Assembly: GCF_001598475.1 (NCBI RefSeq)
Contig: NZ_BCZA01000005.1
Span: 368,076 to 432,075, forward strand
DNA: 64,000 nt
Direction of reading: 5' to 3'
Source of the DNA: Pantoea agglomerans NBRC 102470
Lineage (GTDB): Bacteria > Pseudomonadota > Gammaproteobacteria > Enterobacterales > Enterobacteriaceae
Shown here: positions 37,420-51,563 of the stretch, piece after piece
Numbering within the stretch: position 1 is the first letter of the stretch
Layout of the letters: every line of letters starts with the position of its first letter
Made by a program: the position numbers and the translations under genes
Notes under the pieces: model-generated
The model's input: the letters and a program-made list of their open reading frames with translations, nothing else
What the model was told of the DNA's origin: nothing
The model's database searches: none

Positions 37420-37647
37420 GCTGCTGCATCCGCCGCGCCTTTCTGTAACATCCCCTTCTTCCGCCATTAGCGTCATCCTCTCCATTGCCAGAACGGCGCG
37501 CTGTTCTCTTCCTCTGAGTCATTAGATTGCCACGCGACGCTGTAAACCTTTACAGGCTGAAGCAGGCACGCGAATGCGACAGCGCAAAACGCAGCGGCTG
37601 GCTGATGCGGTATACTCGCGACCATTATTTCATGAGAGGAAAAAGCA

Positions 37648-38193
37648 ATGACGGTAAAACTACGTCCGCTGGAACGGGAAGACCTGCACTTTGTCCATCA
37701 GCTGGATAACAACGCCAGCGTGATGCGTTACTGGTTTGAGGAGCCGTATGAGGCGTTTGTGGAACTGTCCGATCTCTACAACAAGCACATTCACGATCAG
37801 ACCGAACGTCGCTTTGTGGTCGAGCACAGCGGGCAGAAAGCGGGATTAGTGGAACTGGTGGAAATCAACCATGTGCACCGGCGCGCCGAGTTTCAGATCA
37901 TTATCGATCCGGCGCATCAGGGCAAAGGACTGGCAACCCAGGCGGCAAAACTGGCGATGGATTACGGCTTCTCGGTACTGAATCTTTACAAGCTCTACCT
38001 GATTGTCGATCAGGAGAACGAAAAAGCGATCCACATCTACACCAAACTCGGCTTCGAGATCGAAGGCGTGCTTAAACATGAGTTTTTCATCAACGGGGAG
38101 TACCGCAACACCATCCGCATGTGCATTTTCCAGCATCAGTATCTGGAACGCCATAAAACGCCAGGCGGAATGGTGAAGCCGACCGCGCAGTAA
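37648..38193 (+). CDS. speG: Spermidine N1-acetyltransferase
   Basis: SpeG acetylates spermidine and spermine to prevent polyamine toxicity. The 181-residue GNAT protein has the CoA-binding loop [21 protein letters not shown]. The conserved opening is [26 protein letters not shown] precedes the ATG. The stop directly abuts the stop of the convergent lipoprotein gene, without any spacer. Confidence 0.95.
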   Translation: MTVKLRPLEREDLHFVHQLDNNASVMRYWFEEPYEAFVELSDLYNKHIHDQTERRFVVEHSGQKAGLVELVEINHVHRRAEFQIIIDPAHQGKGLATQAAKLAMDYGFSVLNLYKLYLIVDQENEKAIHIYTKLGFEIEGVLKHEFFINGEYRNTIRMCIFQHQYLERHKTPGGMVKPTAQ

Positions 38194-38613
38194 TCAGCCG
38201 CGCGCGCCAACCGGGTTCATAAAGGGACGCGGGTGTTCAGGCTTAAGGTCGTACATGCCGCCATAGAAGGGATCGACCAGCAGCCAGCCGGGGAAGCCAC
38301 CCAGCGGGATATTGCCCAGCAGATACCACAGGTTAGCGCGTGCCTCGATAGGCACCGTGACCGGCACGTAGCCCGGACTTTCCAGCATCAGCAGGTAGTG
38401 CTTTTTGCCGAAGTAGCGGCCGGTAGATTTTTCCAGTTCAACGGTCTGCGGCGTGAAACCCTGCGCAACCGCATAGCCACGCTCATCCTGCACGGTAAAG
38501 CGCGCGCCCTGCGGCAAGGAGTCGATGCGCACCAGTTGGGTTTCATTGCCGACAATGGTGGCACAGCCGCTAAGCAGCAGCGCGGCGGCCAGGGCCAGAA
38601 TTCGCTGTTTCAT
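38194..38613 (-). CDS. Putative lipoprotein (139 residues)
   Basis: The start MKQRILALAAALLLSGCATIVG gives a clear lipoprotein signal peptide with lipobox LSGC (Cys17). A longer frame upstream overlaps mmuM and is not used. The mature part has a PEGA-like beta-sandwich look (VRIDSLPQGARFTVQDERGYAVAQGFTPQTVEL) and then a hydrophobic Gly-rich segment (NLWYLLGNIPLGGFPGWLLVDPFYGGMYDL). Function unknown. Confidence 0.82.
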   Translation of the reverse strand: MKQRILALAAALLLSGCATIVGNETQLVRIDSLPQGARFTVQDERGYAVAQGFTPQTVELEKSTGRYFGKKHYLLMLESPGYVPVTVPIEARANLWYLLGNIPLGGFPGWLLVDPFYGGMYDLKPEHPRPFMNPVGARG

Positions 38614-38698
38614 GAAGGGGTCCACAGAGTGATCAGTGATCAGAGTGTAGACCGCCCTCTCCGCCTCAATCGGGCTATCATCGCCCGATTCAGCCAGC

Positions 38699-39637
38699 TT
38701 ATTGCGGTTGACAAGCGCGGGCGATAGCCGCGATGTCGTTGGGTGAGGTGCGACAGCAGCCGCCAATCAGCTTCGCGCCCGCCTGCTGCCACTCTGCCAG
38801 TTTGTCATACAACGTGCAGCCTGATGGCGCTGAGTGCCAGGTTTTGCTGCTGGCATCATACTGCTCGCCAGAGTTGGGATAGACCACCAGCGGCTTGTCG
38901 GTCAGCTTCTGCAACTGCTGCAGCGCAGGCGTCACGCTCTCAAGTGCCACACAGTTGATTCCCACGGCTACCACCTGCGGCTGCTGATTCAGCCAGCTCA
39001 CGACGTCTGACAGCGGCGTGCCGTCGCTGATGTGTCCGGCGTCACGCAGGGTAAACGAGAACCAGGCGCGGCCTTCAGGAAATTCAGCCAGCAGCTTCAC
39101 CAGCGCCTGCGCTTCGGCAAACGAAGGCAGGGTTTCGCAGGCCAGCAGATCGGCACCCGCCGCCAACAGCGCCTGCACGCGTGGGCGGTGAAACGCCATC
39201 ATCTCCGCTTCCGGCAACGCATAGTCGCCGCGATATTCCGAACCATCCGCCAGGAAGGCGCCATAGGGACCGACCGATCCCGCTACCAGCAGCGTTTTCG
39301 CGTCGGGCCGGACCGCCAGATAATCGTGACGGGCGCGTCGCGCCAGCTCGACGCTCTGCGCGATCAACGCCAGTGACTCCGCCTCATCAAGGCCACGTGT
39401 GGCAAAGCCCTGCGGCGTCGCCTGATAGCTGGCGGTAATGGCACAGCGCGCGCCGGCGACAAAATAGTCGTAGTGCACCTGATAGATCAGCTCAGGATTT
39501 TCCATCAGCACCTTAGCTGACCATAACGCATCGACCAGATGACAGCCGCGGGCTTCCAGCTCGGTGGCCAGGGCACCATCCAGAATCAGCAGTGGCGACT
39601 CCGTTAAAGCCTGTGCGACAGGGTTATACGACATCAT
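38699..39637 (-). CDS. mmuM: Homocysteine S-methyltransferase
   Basis: MmuM makes methionine from homocysteine using S-methylmethionine. The 312-residue protein has the zinc-binding cysteines (GINCVA and [10 protein letters not shown] near the C-terminus). It overlaps the upstream permease gene by 14 nt, the usual mmuP-mmuM order. S-methylmethionine is plant-made, which fits a plant-associated host. Confidence 0.95.
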   Translation of the reverse strand: MMSYNPVAQALTESPLLILDGALATELEARGCHLVDALWSAKVLMENPELIYQVHYDYFVAGARCAITASYQATPQGFATRGLDEAESLALIAQSVELARRARHDYLAVRPDAKTLLVAGSVGPYGAFLADGSEYRGDYALPEAEMMAFHRPRVQALLAAGADLLACETLPSFAEAQALVKLLAEFPEGRAWFSFTLRDAGHISDGTPLSDVVSWLNQQPQVVAVGINCVALESVTPALQQLQKLTDKPLVVYPNSGEQYDASSKTWHSAPSGCTLYDKLAEWQQAGAKLIGGCCRTSPNDIAAIARACQPQ

Positions 39638-41036
39638 TGGCCTCCTCAGGCTTCGGGGATGATTTGTGGGTCAGATGGTAAGCGGCATAGCAGAACAGCA
39701 CAAACGGGATGCCACACCACAGCGCGATACGCTGGGTCGGATCAAACGCCAGACCGACACAGGCCAGCAGGCAGAGCAGGAAACCCAGCACCGGCGTCAG
39801 CGGATAGAGCGGCGCACGGTAGGCCAGATCGGCCAGCGATTTGCCCTGCTGAAGATGACGACGACGGAAAACAAAATGCGAAGCGCAGATGCTGAGCCAG
39901 ACGGCTACCACCGCAAAGCCGGAAATGGCCGACAGCGCCACAAACACCGTGTCTGGCGCCACCACGCTGGAGACCAGCGCCAGCAAACCACCCACCATGC
40001 TGACGGTGATCGCCAGCATCGGCACGCCGCGCTTGTTCACCCGGGCAAAGGCGCGCGGCAGCGTATTTTCATTGGCCAGCGACCAGAGCATCCGCCCGGA
40101 GGCATAGAGTCCGGAGTTGGCCGCAGACAGGATAGCGGTCAGAATCACAAAGTTAATAATGTCAGCCGCCCACGGGATGCCGATCTTTTCGAAGACCAGC
40201 ACGAACGGGCTTTTCACGATACCCGCCTGATCCATAGGAATCAGCGCCGCCAGCACAAATACCGTGCCGATGAAGAAGATAATCAGCCGGGCCACGGTAG
40301 TACGGATCGCCAGCGGCAGCACTTTCTCCGGCTGCTGGGTTTCACCGGCCGCAATACCGATCAGCTCGGTGCCGGAAAAAGCGAAGTTGACTGCCACCAT
40401 GGTCATCAGAATCGGCAGTACACCGTTAGGCAGCCAGCCGTGCGCCGTCAGGTTGCTCAGGCCCGGTGCGGGCGTGCCATCCTTCATCGGGATAAACCCA
40501 AACATCGCCGCACCCCCGAGCACGATAAAGGCGACGATCGTTACCACCTTAATCAGGGAGAACCAGAACTCCCCTTCGGCGAAGAAGCGGGTTGAGATGA
40601 CGTTCAGCAGATAGATGGCGCAGCAGAAGACCAGACACCAGATCCATACCGGGATCTGCGGGAACCAGTACTGCATACAGAAGCCCGCCGCCGTCAGGCT
40701 GGAGCCGAGGGCGACGGTCCAGGTGAGCCAGTAGAGCCAGGCCACGGTGTAGCCGGTTGCCGGGCTGAGATAGCGTGCGGCATAGACGTGGAACGCGCCG
40801 GTTTCCGGCATCGCCACCGAGAGTTCGCCCAGACAGACCATCACCAGCCAGACCACCAGCGCGCCAATCAGATAGGCGAGCAGCGTCCCCGCCGCCCCGG
40901 TGGTTGAAATGATGTAGCCGGTGTTAAAAAACAGGCCGGTGCCGATTACGCCGCCCAGCGATAACATCACCAGATGGCGCACTTTCATGGTGCGTTTAAA
41001 TTGTTCCTGCGAGGGAGTTGGCTGTTCGCTCATCAC
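39624..41036 (-). CDS. mmuP: S-methylmethionine permease
   Basis: A 12-helix amino-acid permease of the APC family, 470 residues. It has the conserved [22 protein letters not shown] opening and [24 protein letters not shown]. Coupling to mmuM identifies the substrate as S-methylmethionine. Confidence 0.92.
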   Translation of the reverse strand: MMSEQPTPSQEQFKRTMKVRHLVMLSLGGVIGTGLFFNTGYIISTTGAAGTLLAYLIGALVVWLVMVCLGELSVAMPETGAFHVYAARYLSPATGYTVAWLYWLTWTVALGSSLTAAGFCMQYWFPQIPVWIWCLVFCCAIYLLNVISTRFFAEGEFWFSLIKVVTIVAFIVLGGAAMFGFIPMKDGTPAPGLSNLTAHGWLPNGVLPILMTMVAVNFAFSGTELIGIAAGETQQPEKVLPLAIRTTVARLIIFFIGTVFVLAALIPMDQAGIVKSPFVLVFEKIGIPWAADIINFVILTAILSAANSGLYASGRMLWSLANENTLPRAFARVNKRGVPMLAITVSMVGGLLALVSSVVAPDTVFVALSAISGFAVVAVWLSICASHFVFRRRHLQQGKSLADLAYRAPLYPLTPVLGFLLCLLACVGLAFDPTQRIALWCGIPFVLFCYAAYHLTHKSSPKPEEANDVV

Positions 41037-41168
41037 TTTTATCCGTATGGACGTCTAAACATCTATAAGGAACAGTTTTATACGCGTCACAGCCGGTAAT
41101 TGCAACGGCAGGGAAACAGGGAGGAGGTAAAGGCGGTTCAGTGCCCCGTCGCGGCGGGGCCTGATGCG

Positions 41169-41504
41169 TTAGCCGAAAACGCTTTGAATATAACGTTCCA
41201 GCGCCATGCGGGAACTAAATCCGTGCGGGATGCCGTAGTGTTCCTGTGAATCACCCGCCAGGTAGAGAGGGAATTGGGTGTAGTGATCGCAGGTCTTCAT
41301 TTCTGAAGCAGGTTCAGCGAACGGCTGGCTCTTCTCTTTCAGTGTCGGGTGAATGACGAGTGCCATGCGCCCCATGCGCGCTTCGCGATTCACATAAACA
41401 TAGTTCTCTCCACGGCGATAACCATAGGCCCGTGGGGTAATTTCATCGACTTCGAAACCCGCTTTTTCCAGTACGCGCGCTACCTCATCTGGTCGTAAAT
41501 ACAT
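41169..41504 (-). CDS. ygaC: YgaC family protein (DUF2002)
   Basis: A 111-residue protein with the conserved [21 protein letters not shown] and [19 protein letters not shown] segments of YgaC. The E. coli gene is Fur-regulated; the function is unknown. It is divergent from ygaM, as in E. coli. Confidence 0.93.
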   Translation of the reverse strand: MYLRPDEVARVLEKAGFEVDEITPRAYGYRRGENYVYVNREARMGRMALVIHPTLKEKSQPFAEPASEMKTCDHYTQFPLYLAGDSQEHYGIPHGFSSRMALERYIQSVFG

Positions 41505-41657
41505 GCTCGATCCTCTCCTCTTTCAAAAGCTTCGCAACCTTACAACAGCATGACAGAGTGGGCATTCGGAATTTTCCCTAAAGAACACTCCCGCGTCTCG
41601 TTTATCTCAAGGTCGTCTACACTAGTATTACGTTTTTAAATCAAAGGGAGCTAAAAA

Positions 41658-41975
41658 ATGTTTAATCGCACTGTAAAAAACGATGACATTGATATTAATC
41701 AGGATGTTAACGAACTGGCCGATTCACTGGAAGCGCTGCTGAAATCTTACGGCAGTGACGCCAAAGACGAAGTGGATTCTGCACGCAGTCAGGCAGAAAA
41801 GCTGCTGAAACAGACCCGCTCCAGACTGAACGGCGGCAGCAACCGTGTTTCACAGGTTGCGCGTGATGCCAGTGCGCAGGTTGACACCTATGTCCATGAC
41901 AAGCCATGGCACGGTGTTGGTATCGGTGCCGCTTTCGGTATCGTAGTGGGTGTGCTGCTGGCTTCACGCCGCTAA
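41658..41975 (+). CDS. ygaM: YgaM, ElaB/YqjD family membrane protein (DUF883)
   Basis: A 105-residue protein with a helical N-terminal part and a C-terminal GxxxG-rich membrane segment (GVGIGAAFGIVVGVLLASRR). YqjD-family members anchor ribosomes to the membrane in stationary phase. GGGAG precedes the ATG and a terminator-like hairpin follows (about 42000-42024). Confidence 0.9.
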   Translation: MFNRTVKNDDIDINQDVNELADSLEALLKSYGSDAKDEVDSARSQAEKLLKQTRSRLNGGSNRVSQVARDASAQVDTYVHDKPWHGVGIGAAFGIVVGVLLASRR

Positions 41976-41999
41976 GCTCAACTCTAAAAAATCCCCTGA

Positions 42000-42026
42000 G
42001 CCCTGCCCTGTGCGGGGCTTTTTTAT
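42000..42026 (+). terminator. Terminator of ygaM
   Basis: AGCCC pairs with GGGCT around the loop TGCCCTGTGCG, followed by TTTTTT. Confidence 0.75.
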
Positions 42027-42124
42027 GCCCTTTTTCTGGCTGGTGACATTTACAAAAGATTTTTCCAGGCTGCAGGGCGCATCCCTGCTGGCTTTGCCGC
42101 TGTTGCGCAAATGCAAATCATAAA

Positions 42125-42169
42125 ACCCTATATCTGGTGGGCTTGACCCACAAAACCACTACATCTAGT
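42125..42169 (+). promoter_or_regulatory. Two NrdR-like boxes upstream of nrdH
   Basis: CTATATCTGG (42128-42137) and CTACATCTAG (42159-42168) are offset by 31 bp, three helical turns, which is the known spacing of NrdR boxes. They precede nrdH by about 110 nt. NrdR represses ribonucleotide reductase genes when dATP is high. Confidence 0.78.
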
Positions 42170-42278
42170 ATTTATCTCATCAGCACGACACCAGATGTCC
42201 GGCAGAATGAGGCCCGCAACCTGCTCCTCCAGCTCTGTTTCCTGACATCAGAACCGCATACAGAGGGAAATACGAATC

Positions 42279-42521
42279 ATGCGCATTATTATTTACACTA
42301 AAGATAACTGTGTCCAGTGCACGGCAACCAAAAATGCGATGGACCGTCAGGGTCTCGCCTATCAGCTTATCAATCTCGACAGCCAGCCCGAGGCGATCGA
42401 CAACCTGAAATCACTGGGTTACCGCCAGGTACCGGTCGTGATGGCAGATAACGATCACTGGAGCGGTTTCCGCCCGGACAAAATCGCCACGCTGCGCTCG
42501 CTTTCTGCTGTCGGGGGATAA
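42279..42521 (+). CDS. nrdH: Glutaredoxin-like protein NrdH
   Basis: NrdH donates electrons to NrdEF. The 80-residue protein has the CVQC redox motif near residue 11 and the WSGFRPDKI thioredoxin-like end. It leads nrdHIEF, with NrdR-like boxes upstream and AGAGGGAA before its ATG. Confidence 0.96.
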   Translation: MRIIIYTKDNCVQCTATKNAMDRQGLAYQLINLDSQPEAIDNLKSLGYRQVPVVMADNDHWSGFRPDKIATLRSLSAVGG

Positions 42522-42908
42522 ACACATGTTCCCGCTGGTCTATTTTTCCAGCCAGTCGGAAAACACCCACCGGTTTGTGACGCGCCTCGGCCTGCCTGCC
42601 CGGCGCATCCCGCTTGATGCCCGGCAACAACTGCATATCGACCAGCCCTATATTCTGGTCGTGCCCAGCTATGGCGGTGGCAGCAGTCGCGGTGCGGTGC
42701 CCGGTCAGGTGATTCAGTTTCTTAATGATGAGGCGAACCGACGCGGCATTCGTGGCGTGATCGCAGCGGGCAACCGTAACTTCGGTGCCGGGTACTGCCT
42801 GGCGGGCAGCATCATTGCAAAAAAATGTCAGGTTCCCTGCCTCTACCGCTTCGAGCTGATGGGAACGCCTGACGATATCGCGAAAGTTAAAGCGGGAGTA
42901 ACCCAATT

Positions 42909-46015
<3,107 letters not shown>

Positions 46016-46020
46016 GGGTT

Positions 46021-46052
46021 ACCGGGTGCTGTTTTGTCAGCATCCGGTTTTC
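46021..46052 (+). terminator. Terminator of nrdHIEF
   Basis: CCGGGTGCTG and CAGCATCCGG pair, with one G-T wobble, followed by TTTTCT. Confidence 0.7.
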
Positions 46053-46516
46053 TCTGGCAGTGCCGTGTCAGCCGCGCCATTCCGTCTAATCATAAGAAAA
46101 AAATATTACTGCAAAACAGCCTGACTATTTCACCGTTTGTTGATTCTGCCCCTTCCCGCATTTCCTTTTTTTTCGACCAATTATTCCACTGAATCCGATC
46201 GTTTCAGGCGTGATTATTTCCCTGCATCGGAATCCATTATTTCCGTAATATTTCACCCTGGTGACGCTTGTTTTTCTCCCTTTCACGCGGCAAATCGGCT
46301 GAAATGCCAAAAACCCGCCAATGATTTCACAAAAAATTAATCCACGCTTATCCCTTGTGAGCACTGAAGATAATCGGCATCTGAATGTCCCGCGGCCGGT
46401 CAATATTCCACTTCAGGGTTGTCAGATAACGTCAGTGTGCTACGGTATGGCCTGCTTAAATTTCAGCGGGAACGACAGGATAATATTAGATATTTCAACC
46501 AGGATTTAATGACTGC
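46053..46516 (+). promoter_or_regulatory. proU control region
   Basis: An AT-rich, curved-looking stretch without a supported gene precedes proV. In E. coli and Salmonella the proU promoter is osmotically induced through H-NS binding to such AT-rich DNA; the same role is inferred. Confidence 0.5.
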
Positions 46517-47713
46517 ATGGCTATTAAGCTCGAAGTAAAAAATCTCTATAAGATATTTGGCGACAATCCGGATCGCGCGTTTAAATATATTGAAAAGGGT
46601 GCGACCAAAGATGTCATTCTTGAGAAGACCGGGCTCTCTCTTGGTGTAAAGAACGCCAGTCTGGCCATTGAAGAAGGCGAGATATTCGTCATCATGGGGT
46701 TATCCGGTTCAGGAAAATCGACCATGGTTCGCCTTCTCAATCGTCTGATAGAGCCGACGCGCGGTCAGGTGATTATTGACGGTGTCGATATTGCCAAAAT
46801 ATCAGCCAGCGAACTGCGTGACGTGCGCAGAAATAAAATCAGCATGGTATTCCAGTCATTTGCTTTGATGCCGCACATGAATGTATTAAATAATACGGCA
46901 TTTGGTATGGAATTAGCGGGAGTCGCACTGGCTGAACGCCAGGAAAAAGCACTGGAAGCGTTACGTCAGGTCGGGCTGGAGAATTATGCGCACGCTTACC
47001 CGGATGAACTTTCCGGAGGGATGCGGCAGCGCGTCGGATTAGCCCGCGCCCTGGCTATCAATCCCGACATCTTATTAATGGATGAGGCCTTCTCCGCTCT
47101 GGATCCGTTGATTCGTACTGAAATGCAGGATGAACTGGTTAATTTACAAGCCAGGCATCAGCGCACCATCGTCTTTATTTCCCACGATCTTGATGAAGCG
47201 ATGCGTATTGGCGACCGTATTGCCATTATGCAGGGCGGCGAAGTGATACAGGTTGGTACGCCGGATGAGATCCTGAATAACCCGGCCAATGACTATGTCC
47301 GCACCTTTTTCCGTGGCGTCGATATCAGTCACGTATTCAGCGCCAAAGATATCGCCCGTCGTAGCGCGGGAGCGTTGATCCGCAAAGCGCCAGGTTTCGG
47401 CCCGCGCTCCGCCATTAAGCTGCTGCAGGATGAAGACCGCGACTACGGTTACGTGCTGGAAAAACAGAAGTTTCTTGGCGTGGTCTCCACCGACTCGCTG
47501 AAAGCCGCGCTGGCAGCAGGTCTGGGACTCGATAGCGCCCTCCTCGACTCGCCAGCCGCGGTGCCCGCCGATACCTCACTGAGCGATCTGCTCTCGCACG
47601 TCGCTCAGGCGCCCTGTGCGGTGCCAGTGGTCGGCGAGGAGAATCAGTATGTCGGTATCATTTCCAAAAGCACGCTATTGCGCGCGTTAGATCGTGAAGG
47701 AGCCCAGCCATGA
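46517..47713 (+). CDS. proV: Glycine betaine/L-proline ABC transporter ATPase ProV
   Basis: ProV powers osmoprotectant uptake with ProW and ProX. The 398 residues contain Walker A GLSGSGKS, signature [15 protein letters not shown], Walker [12 protein letters not shown], and tandem CBS domains in the C-terminal third, which sense ionic strength. The stop overlaps the proW start in ATGA. Confidence 0.97.
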   Translation: MAIKLEVKNLYKIFGDNPDRAFKYIEKGATKDVILEKTGLSLGVKNASLAIEEGEIFVIMGLSGSGKSTMVRLLNRLIEPTRGQVIIDGVDIAKISASELRDVRRNKISMVFQSFALMPHMNVLNNTAFGMELAGVALAERQEKALEALRQVGLENYAHAYPDELSGGMRQRVGLARALAINPDILLMDEAFSALDPLIRTEMQDELVNLQARHQRTIVFISHDLDEAMRIGDRIAIMQGGEVIQVGTPDEILNNPANDYVRTFFRGVDISHVFSAKDIARRSAGALIRKAPGFGPRSAIKLLQDEDRDYGYVLEKQKFLGVVSTDSLKAALAAGLGLDSALLDSPAAVPADTSLSDLLSHVAQAPCAVPVVGEENQYVGIISKSTLLRALDREGAQP

Positions 47714-48801
47714 GTCAGGAAACCACCAATCCGTGGGATAGCGGCACCGCCGCCAGCAGTCAGGCTGCGCCCACCAGCAGCGGCGGTGCCGATGCCTGGG
47801 GCACGCCCGATGGCAGCGCGACACCCGATGCAGCCAGCAGCAGTGACTGGCTCAACAGCGCCCCTGCGCCCGCGCCGGAACATTTCAATATCATGGATCC
47901 GTTCCACAAAACCTGGATCCCGCTTGATCACTGGGTGACTACCGGCATCGACTGGGTGGTCAACCATTTCCGCCCGCTGTTTCAGGGTATCCGGGTACCG
48001 GTTGACTATATTCTCAGCGCCTTTCAGCAGCTGTTGCTGGGAATGCCCGCGCCGGTAGCGATTCTGGTGTTTGCGCTAATCGCCTGGCAGATCGCGACGC
48101 CCGCCATGGGCATCGCCACGCTGGTATCGCTGATCGTGATTGGCGCAATTGGCGCCTGGTCGCAGGCGATGGTCACGCTGGCGCTGGTGCTTACCGCGCT
48201 GATGTTCTGCATTCTCATCGGCCTGCCGCTGGGGATCTGGCTGGCCCGCAGTGAACGGGCAGCGCGTATCGTACGTCCCTTGCTGGATGCGATGCAGACG
48301 ACACCCGCCTTTGTCTATCTGGTGCCGATTGTAATGCTGTTTGGTATCGGCAACGTGCCAGGCGTGGTGGTCACGATTATCTTCGCCCTGCCACCGATTG
48401 TGCGTCTGACTATTCTCGGCATTAAGCAGGTGCCCGCCGATCTGATCGAAGCGAGCGAATCCTTTGGTGCCAGTCCCCGTCAGCTGCTATTCAAAGTGCA
48501 GTTGCCGCTGGCGATGCCCACCATTATGGCGGGCGTTAATCAGACCCTGATGCTGGCGCTGTCGATGGTGGTGATCGCCTCGATGATCGCCGTGGGCGGA
48601 CTCGGTCAGATGGTTCTGCGCGGTATTGGCCGTCTCGATATGGGGCTGGCTACGGTGGGTGGCGTGGGGATTGTGATCCTTGCCATTATCCTTGACCGCC
48701 TGACCCAATCGTTTGGTCGCGATAGCCGCAGCCGCGGTAATCGTCACTGGTATCACACCGGCCCGCTGGGCCTGATCTTCTCTCCTTCGCGTAAAAAATA
48801 A
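47710..48801 (+). CDS. proW: Glycine betaine/L-proline ABC transporter permease ProW
   Basis: The permease has a 60-residue disordered Ser/Ala/Asp-rich N-terminal tail ([22 protein letters not shown]), a feature of enterobacterial ProW. It is followed by the membrane domain. The EAA-type loop [26 protein letters not shown] is near residues 240-265. Total 363 residues. Confidence 0.96.
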   Translation: MSQETTNPWDSGTAASSQAAPTSSGGADAWGTPDGSATPDAASSSDWLNSAPAPAPEHFNIMDPFHKTWIPLDHWVTTGIDWVVNHFRPLFQGIRVPVDYILSAFQQLLLGMPAPVAILVFALIAWQIATPAMGIATLVSLIVIGAIGAWSQAMVTLALVLTALMFCILIGLPLGIWLARSERAARIVRPLLDAMQTTPAFVYLVPIVMLFGIGNVPGVVVTIIFALPPIVRLTILGIKQVPADLIEASESFGASPRQLLFKVQLPLAMPTIMAGVNQTLMLALSMVVIASMIAVGGLGQMVLRGIGRLDMGLATVGGVGIVILAIILDRLTQSFGRDSRSRGNRHWYHTGPLGLIFSPSRKK

Positions 48802-48862
48802 TCTGTCGGGCGGCGCCTGCGCGCCGCCCATCCTGACGCGACATCTGAAATAAGGAATGACT

Positions 48863-49861
48863 ATGCGCAACAGAGCCTCTCTGCTCGCCGCCGTGGTAAC
48901 CACGCTGGCCGTTTCACACGTCTCCGCTGCCGATCTGCCGGGCAAAGGTATTACGGTACAACCCATACAGAGCACTATCGCTGAAGAGACTTTTCAGACC
49001 CTGATTGTCAGCCGCGCGCTGGAAAAACTCGGCTATCAGGTCAGCAAGCCGAGTGAAGTGGATTACAACGTTGGCTACACCTCTATCGCCGCCGGCGACG
49101 CCACCTTTACCGCGGTGAACTGGCAGCCGCTGCATGACGACATGTACAAAGCCGCCGGTGGCGATCAGAAGCTCTATCGTCAGGGAACCTACGTTACCGG
49201 TGCCGCCCAGGGTTATCTGATTGATAAGAAGACCGCCGAGAAATATCACATCACCAATATCGAACAGCTGAAAGATCCTAAGATCGCCAGCCTGTTTGAC
49301 GCCAACGGCGATGGCAAAGCGGATATGACCGGCTGTACGCCAGGCTGGGGCTGTGAAGCGGTGATTAATCATCAGAACAGCGCCTTCGGTCTCAGTGATA
49401 CCGTGACCGCCAATATGGGTAACTATTCGGCGATGGTGGCGGATACGCTGGCACGCTACAAACAGGGTAAACCGATCCTTTATTACACCTGGACGCCCTA
49501 CTGGCTGAGCGATGTGCTGAAGCCGGGCCGCGATGTGGTCTGGCTGCAGGTGCCGTTCTCTTCGCTGCCTGGCGAACAGAAGGATGTGGATACTAAGCTG
49601 CCAAACGGCGCGAACTACGGTTTCCCGGTTAACACCATGCACATCGTCGCCAACAAAGCCTGGGCGGCGAAAAACCCGGCGGCTGCCCGTCTGTTTGCGG
49701 TCATGAAGCTGCCCATTACCGATATCAATGCTGAAAACTCAGCAATGCATGCCGGACAAAACTCAGAAGAGGCGATTAACCGTCATGTGGATGGCTGGAT
49801 TAAGGCGCATCAGGCTGAGTTCGATAAATGGATCAGCGAGGCGCAGGCCGCCGCGCAATAA
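48863..49861 (+). CDS. proX: Glycine betaine/L-proline-binding protein ProX
   Basis: The periplasmic binding protein captures glycine betaine. The start [24 protein letters not shown] has AAGGA at 7-nt spacing; an ATG 6 nt earlier is too close to it. A Sec signal peptide is cleaved near VSA-AD. Tryptophan motifs [10 protein letters not shown] and [13 protein letters not shown] line the betaine pocket. A terminator follows. Confidence 0.96.
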   Translation: MRNRASLLAAVVTTLAVSHVSAADLPGKGITVQPIQSTIAEETFQTLIVSRALEKLGYQVSKPSEVDYNVGYTSIAAGDATFTAVNWQPLHDDMYKAAGGDQKLYRQGTYVTGAAQGYLIDKKTAEKYHITNIEQLKDPKIASLFDANGDGKADMTGCTPGWGCEAVINHQNSAFGLSDTVTANMGNYSAMVADTLARYKQGKPILYYTWTPYWLSDVLKPGRDVVWLQVPFSSLPGEQKDVDTKLPNGANYGFPVNTMHIVANKAWAAKNPAAARLFAVMKLPITDINAENSAMHAGQNSEEAINRHVDGWIKAHQAEFDKWISEAQAAAQ

Positions 49862-49941
49862 CATGAAAACATTTCCGCCCCAGGGTGGTTGATAAAAGTG
49901 CTGGCTCAGTGAGCATACGCTTTTAGTCGGGCAGTTATCTG

Positions 49942-49970
49942 AGGGCAGAAATTTTTCTGCCCTTTTTTTA
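49942..49970 (+). terminator. Terminator of proVWX
   Basis: AGGGCAGAAA and TTTCTGCCCT pair across a very short loop, followed by TTTTTT. Confidence 0.88.
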
Positions 49971-50064
49971 TGCCTGCTTTCCCGACTGGTATGGCCTGTT
50001 AATAAACATGCGTGTGAAATAGTTTTTTGAGTTACTATTAACCTCAAATGATTATTAGCGACCG

Positions 50065-51261
50065 ATGCTGTTTATGAATGCGACTCGCCAGGGTCTGACG
50101 CCTGCTTTAGTAATGCTGATGTCAGTAGCAACCGGCCTCTGCGTAGCCAGTAATTACTACGTTCAGCCACTACTGAATACCATCGCCCAACAGTTTGATC
50201 TCTCTGTCAGCCTCGCCGGATTTATTGTCACCACGGCGCAGCTGGGCTACGCCTGCGGTCTGCTGCTGCTGGTGCCGCTTGGCGATCGGTTTGAACGACG
50301 CAGCCTGATTGTTACGATGATCCTGCTGGCTGCTGCGGGCATGGTGATTATCGCCCTTTCGCACTCCTTTCTCTTTTTACTGCTGGGCACGGTGATGACC
50401 GGCCTGTTCTCGGTCGCCGCACAAATCCTGGTGCCGCTGGCCGCCACGCTGGCAGAGCCGGAGCGGCGCGGCAAAATAGTGGGGACGGTAATGAGCGGTT
50501 TGCTGCTGGGGATTCTGCTGGCGCGCACCGTGGCAGGCGGCCTGGCGCAGCTTGGCGGCTGGCGTACCGTCTACTGGACTGCCAGCCTGCTGATGGTGGT
50601 GATGGCCCTGGCGCTGTGGCGAGCGCTGCCACGCGTAAAACAGTCCGTGCCCATGAGCTATCCGCAACTGCTGGCCTCCATCTTTCACCTGTATGCCGGT
50701 AATCGGGTGCTCCGCACCCGCGCCTGGACCGGCTGCCTCTCCTTTGCCAATTTCAGCCTGCTGTGGACCTCAATGGCCTTTCTGCTCGCCGGGGCGCCTT
50801 ATCACTTCTCAGAGGGCGAGATTGGCTTGCTGGGGCTGGTCGGTGCCGCGGGTGCGCTGGCCGCACGTCAGGCGGGCGCGCTGGCTGACAAGGGTAAAGC
50901 GAAGCTGACCACCCGACTGGGCCTGCTGCTTATGCTGCTGTCGTGGGCTGCCATTGCGTGGGGCGCGGAGCAGCTTGCGCCGCTGATCGTCGGCATCCTG
51001 CTGCTGGATCTGGCGGTACAGGCCGTCCATATCACCAATCAAAGCGTGATCTACGCGCAGATGCCGGAGGCGCGGAACCGTCTTAATGCCGGTTACATGA
51101 CCAGCTACTTTATGGGTGGCGCGGCCGGCTCACTGCTCTCCGCGACCGCTTACCATCTTTGGGGCTGGTATGGCGTCTGTGGCGCTGGCGCGCTGCTGAC
51201 TGTGGTTAATCTGCTGATTTGGGCAGCCGGATCGCGCTTTGAGCCGGAAAAAATCAACTGA
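50065..51261 (+). CDS. MFS transporter at the ygaXY position
   Basis: A 398-residue major-facilitator protein with 12 predicted helices and the motif-A loop GDRFERRSL. It lies between proX and mprA, where E. coli carries the pseudogene ygaXY; this copy is intact. The substrate is unknown; drug or sugar efflux of the YceL/AraJ-like branch is plausible. Ribosome site is weak; the Met three codons later is an alternative. Confidence 0.85.
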   Translation: MLFMNATRQGLTPALVMLMSVATGLCVASNYYVQPLLNTIAQQFDLSVSLAGFIVTTAQLGYACGLLLLVPLGDRFERRSLIVTMILLAAAGMVIIALSHSFLFLLLGTVMTGLFSVAAQILVPLAATLAEPERRGKIVGTVMSGLLLGILLARTVAGGLAQLGGWRTVYWTASLLMVVMALALWRALPRVKQSVPMSYPQLLASIFHLYAGNRVLRTRAWTGCLSFANFSLLWTSMAFLLAGAPYHFSEGEIGLLGLVGAAGALAARQAGALADKGKAKLTTRLGLLLMLLSWAAIAWGAEQLAPLIVGILLLDLAVQAVHITNQSVIYAQMPEARNRLNAGYMTSYFMGGAAGSLLSATAYHLWGWYGVCGAGALLTVVNLLIWAAGSRFEPEKIN

Positions 51262-51563
51262 AGCCTGGCCGGACAGCGCATTGCGTCTGGTCACAAATGG
51301 TTAGGTTTGTTATGGTTAGTAGCAAACCTATTCACTTCAGTTATTTTTCCCCGCGATATTATTAAATTTGCCCCCTTTTTGATCACGTTCCGGCACAGCG
51401 GCTGCCGCCGGACGTACGGGTTTTTGACCCAGGGCCAGGGAATGGCCTGGAATACCTTTGATGGTGAATAGTGATTCTGTCAGCGATCACCTGCCAAAAA
51501 GTGACTACGCTTATCCTGTCACCATAGTTATTATACAAGTTGCAATTAGTGAGGTTTTTTTTA

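Noticed and set aside
39666..40595. 309-codon open frame opposite mmuP
   Set aside because: It is a mirror of the GC-rich permease gene, with low-complexity His/Arg/Gln-rich product and no ribosome site or family.
46321..46509. 62-codon ORF in the proU control region
   Set aside because: No ribosome site, no recognisable product, and AT-rich regulatory DNA is expected there.
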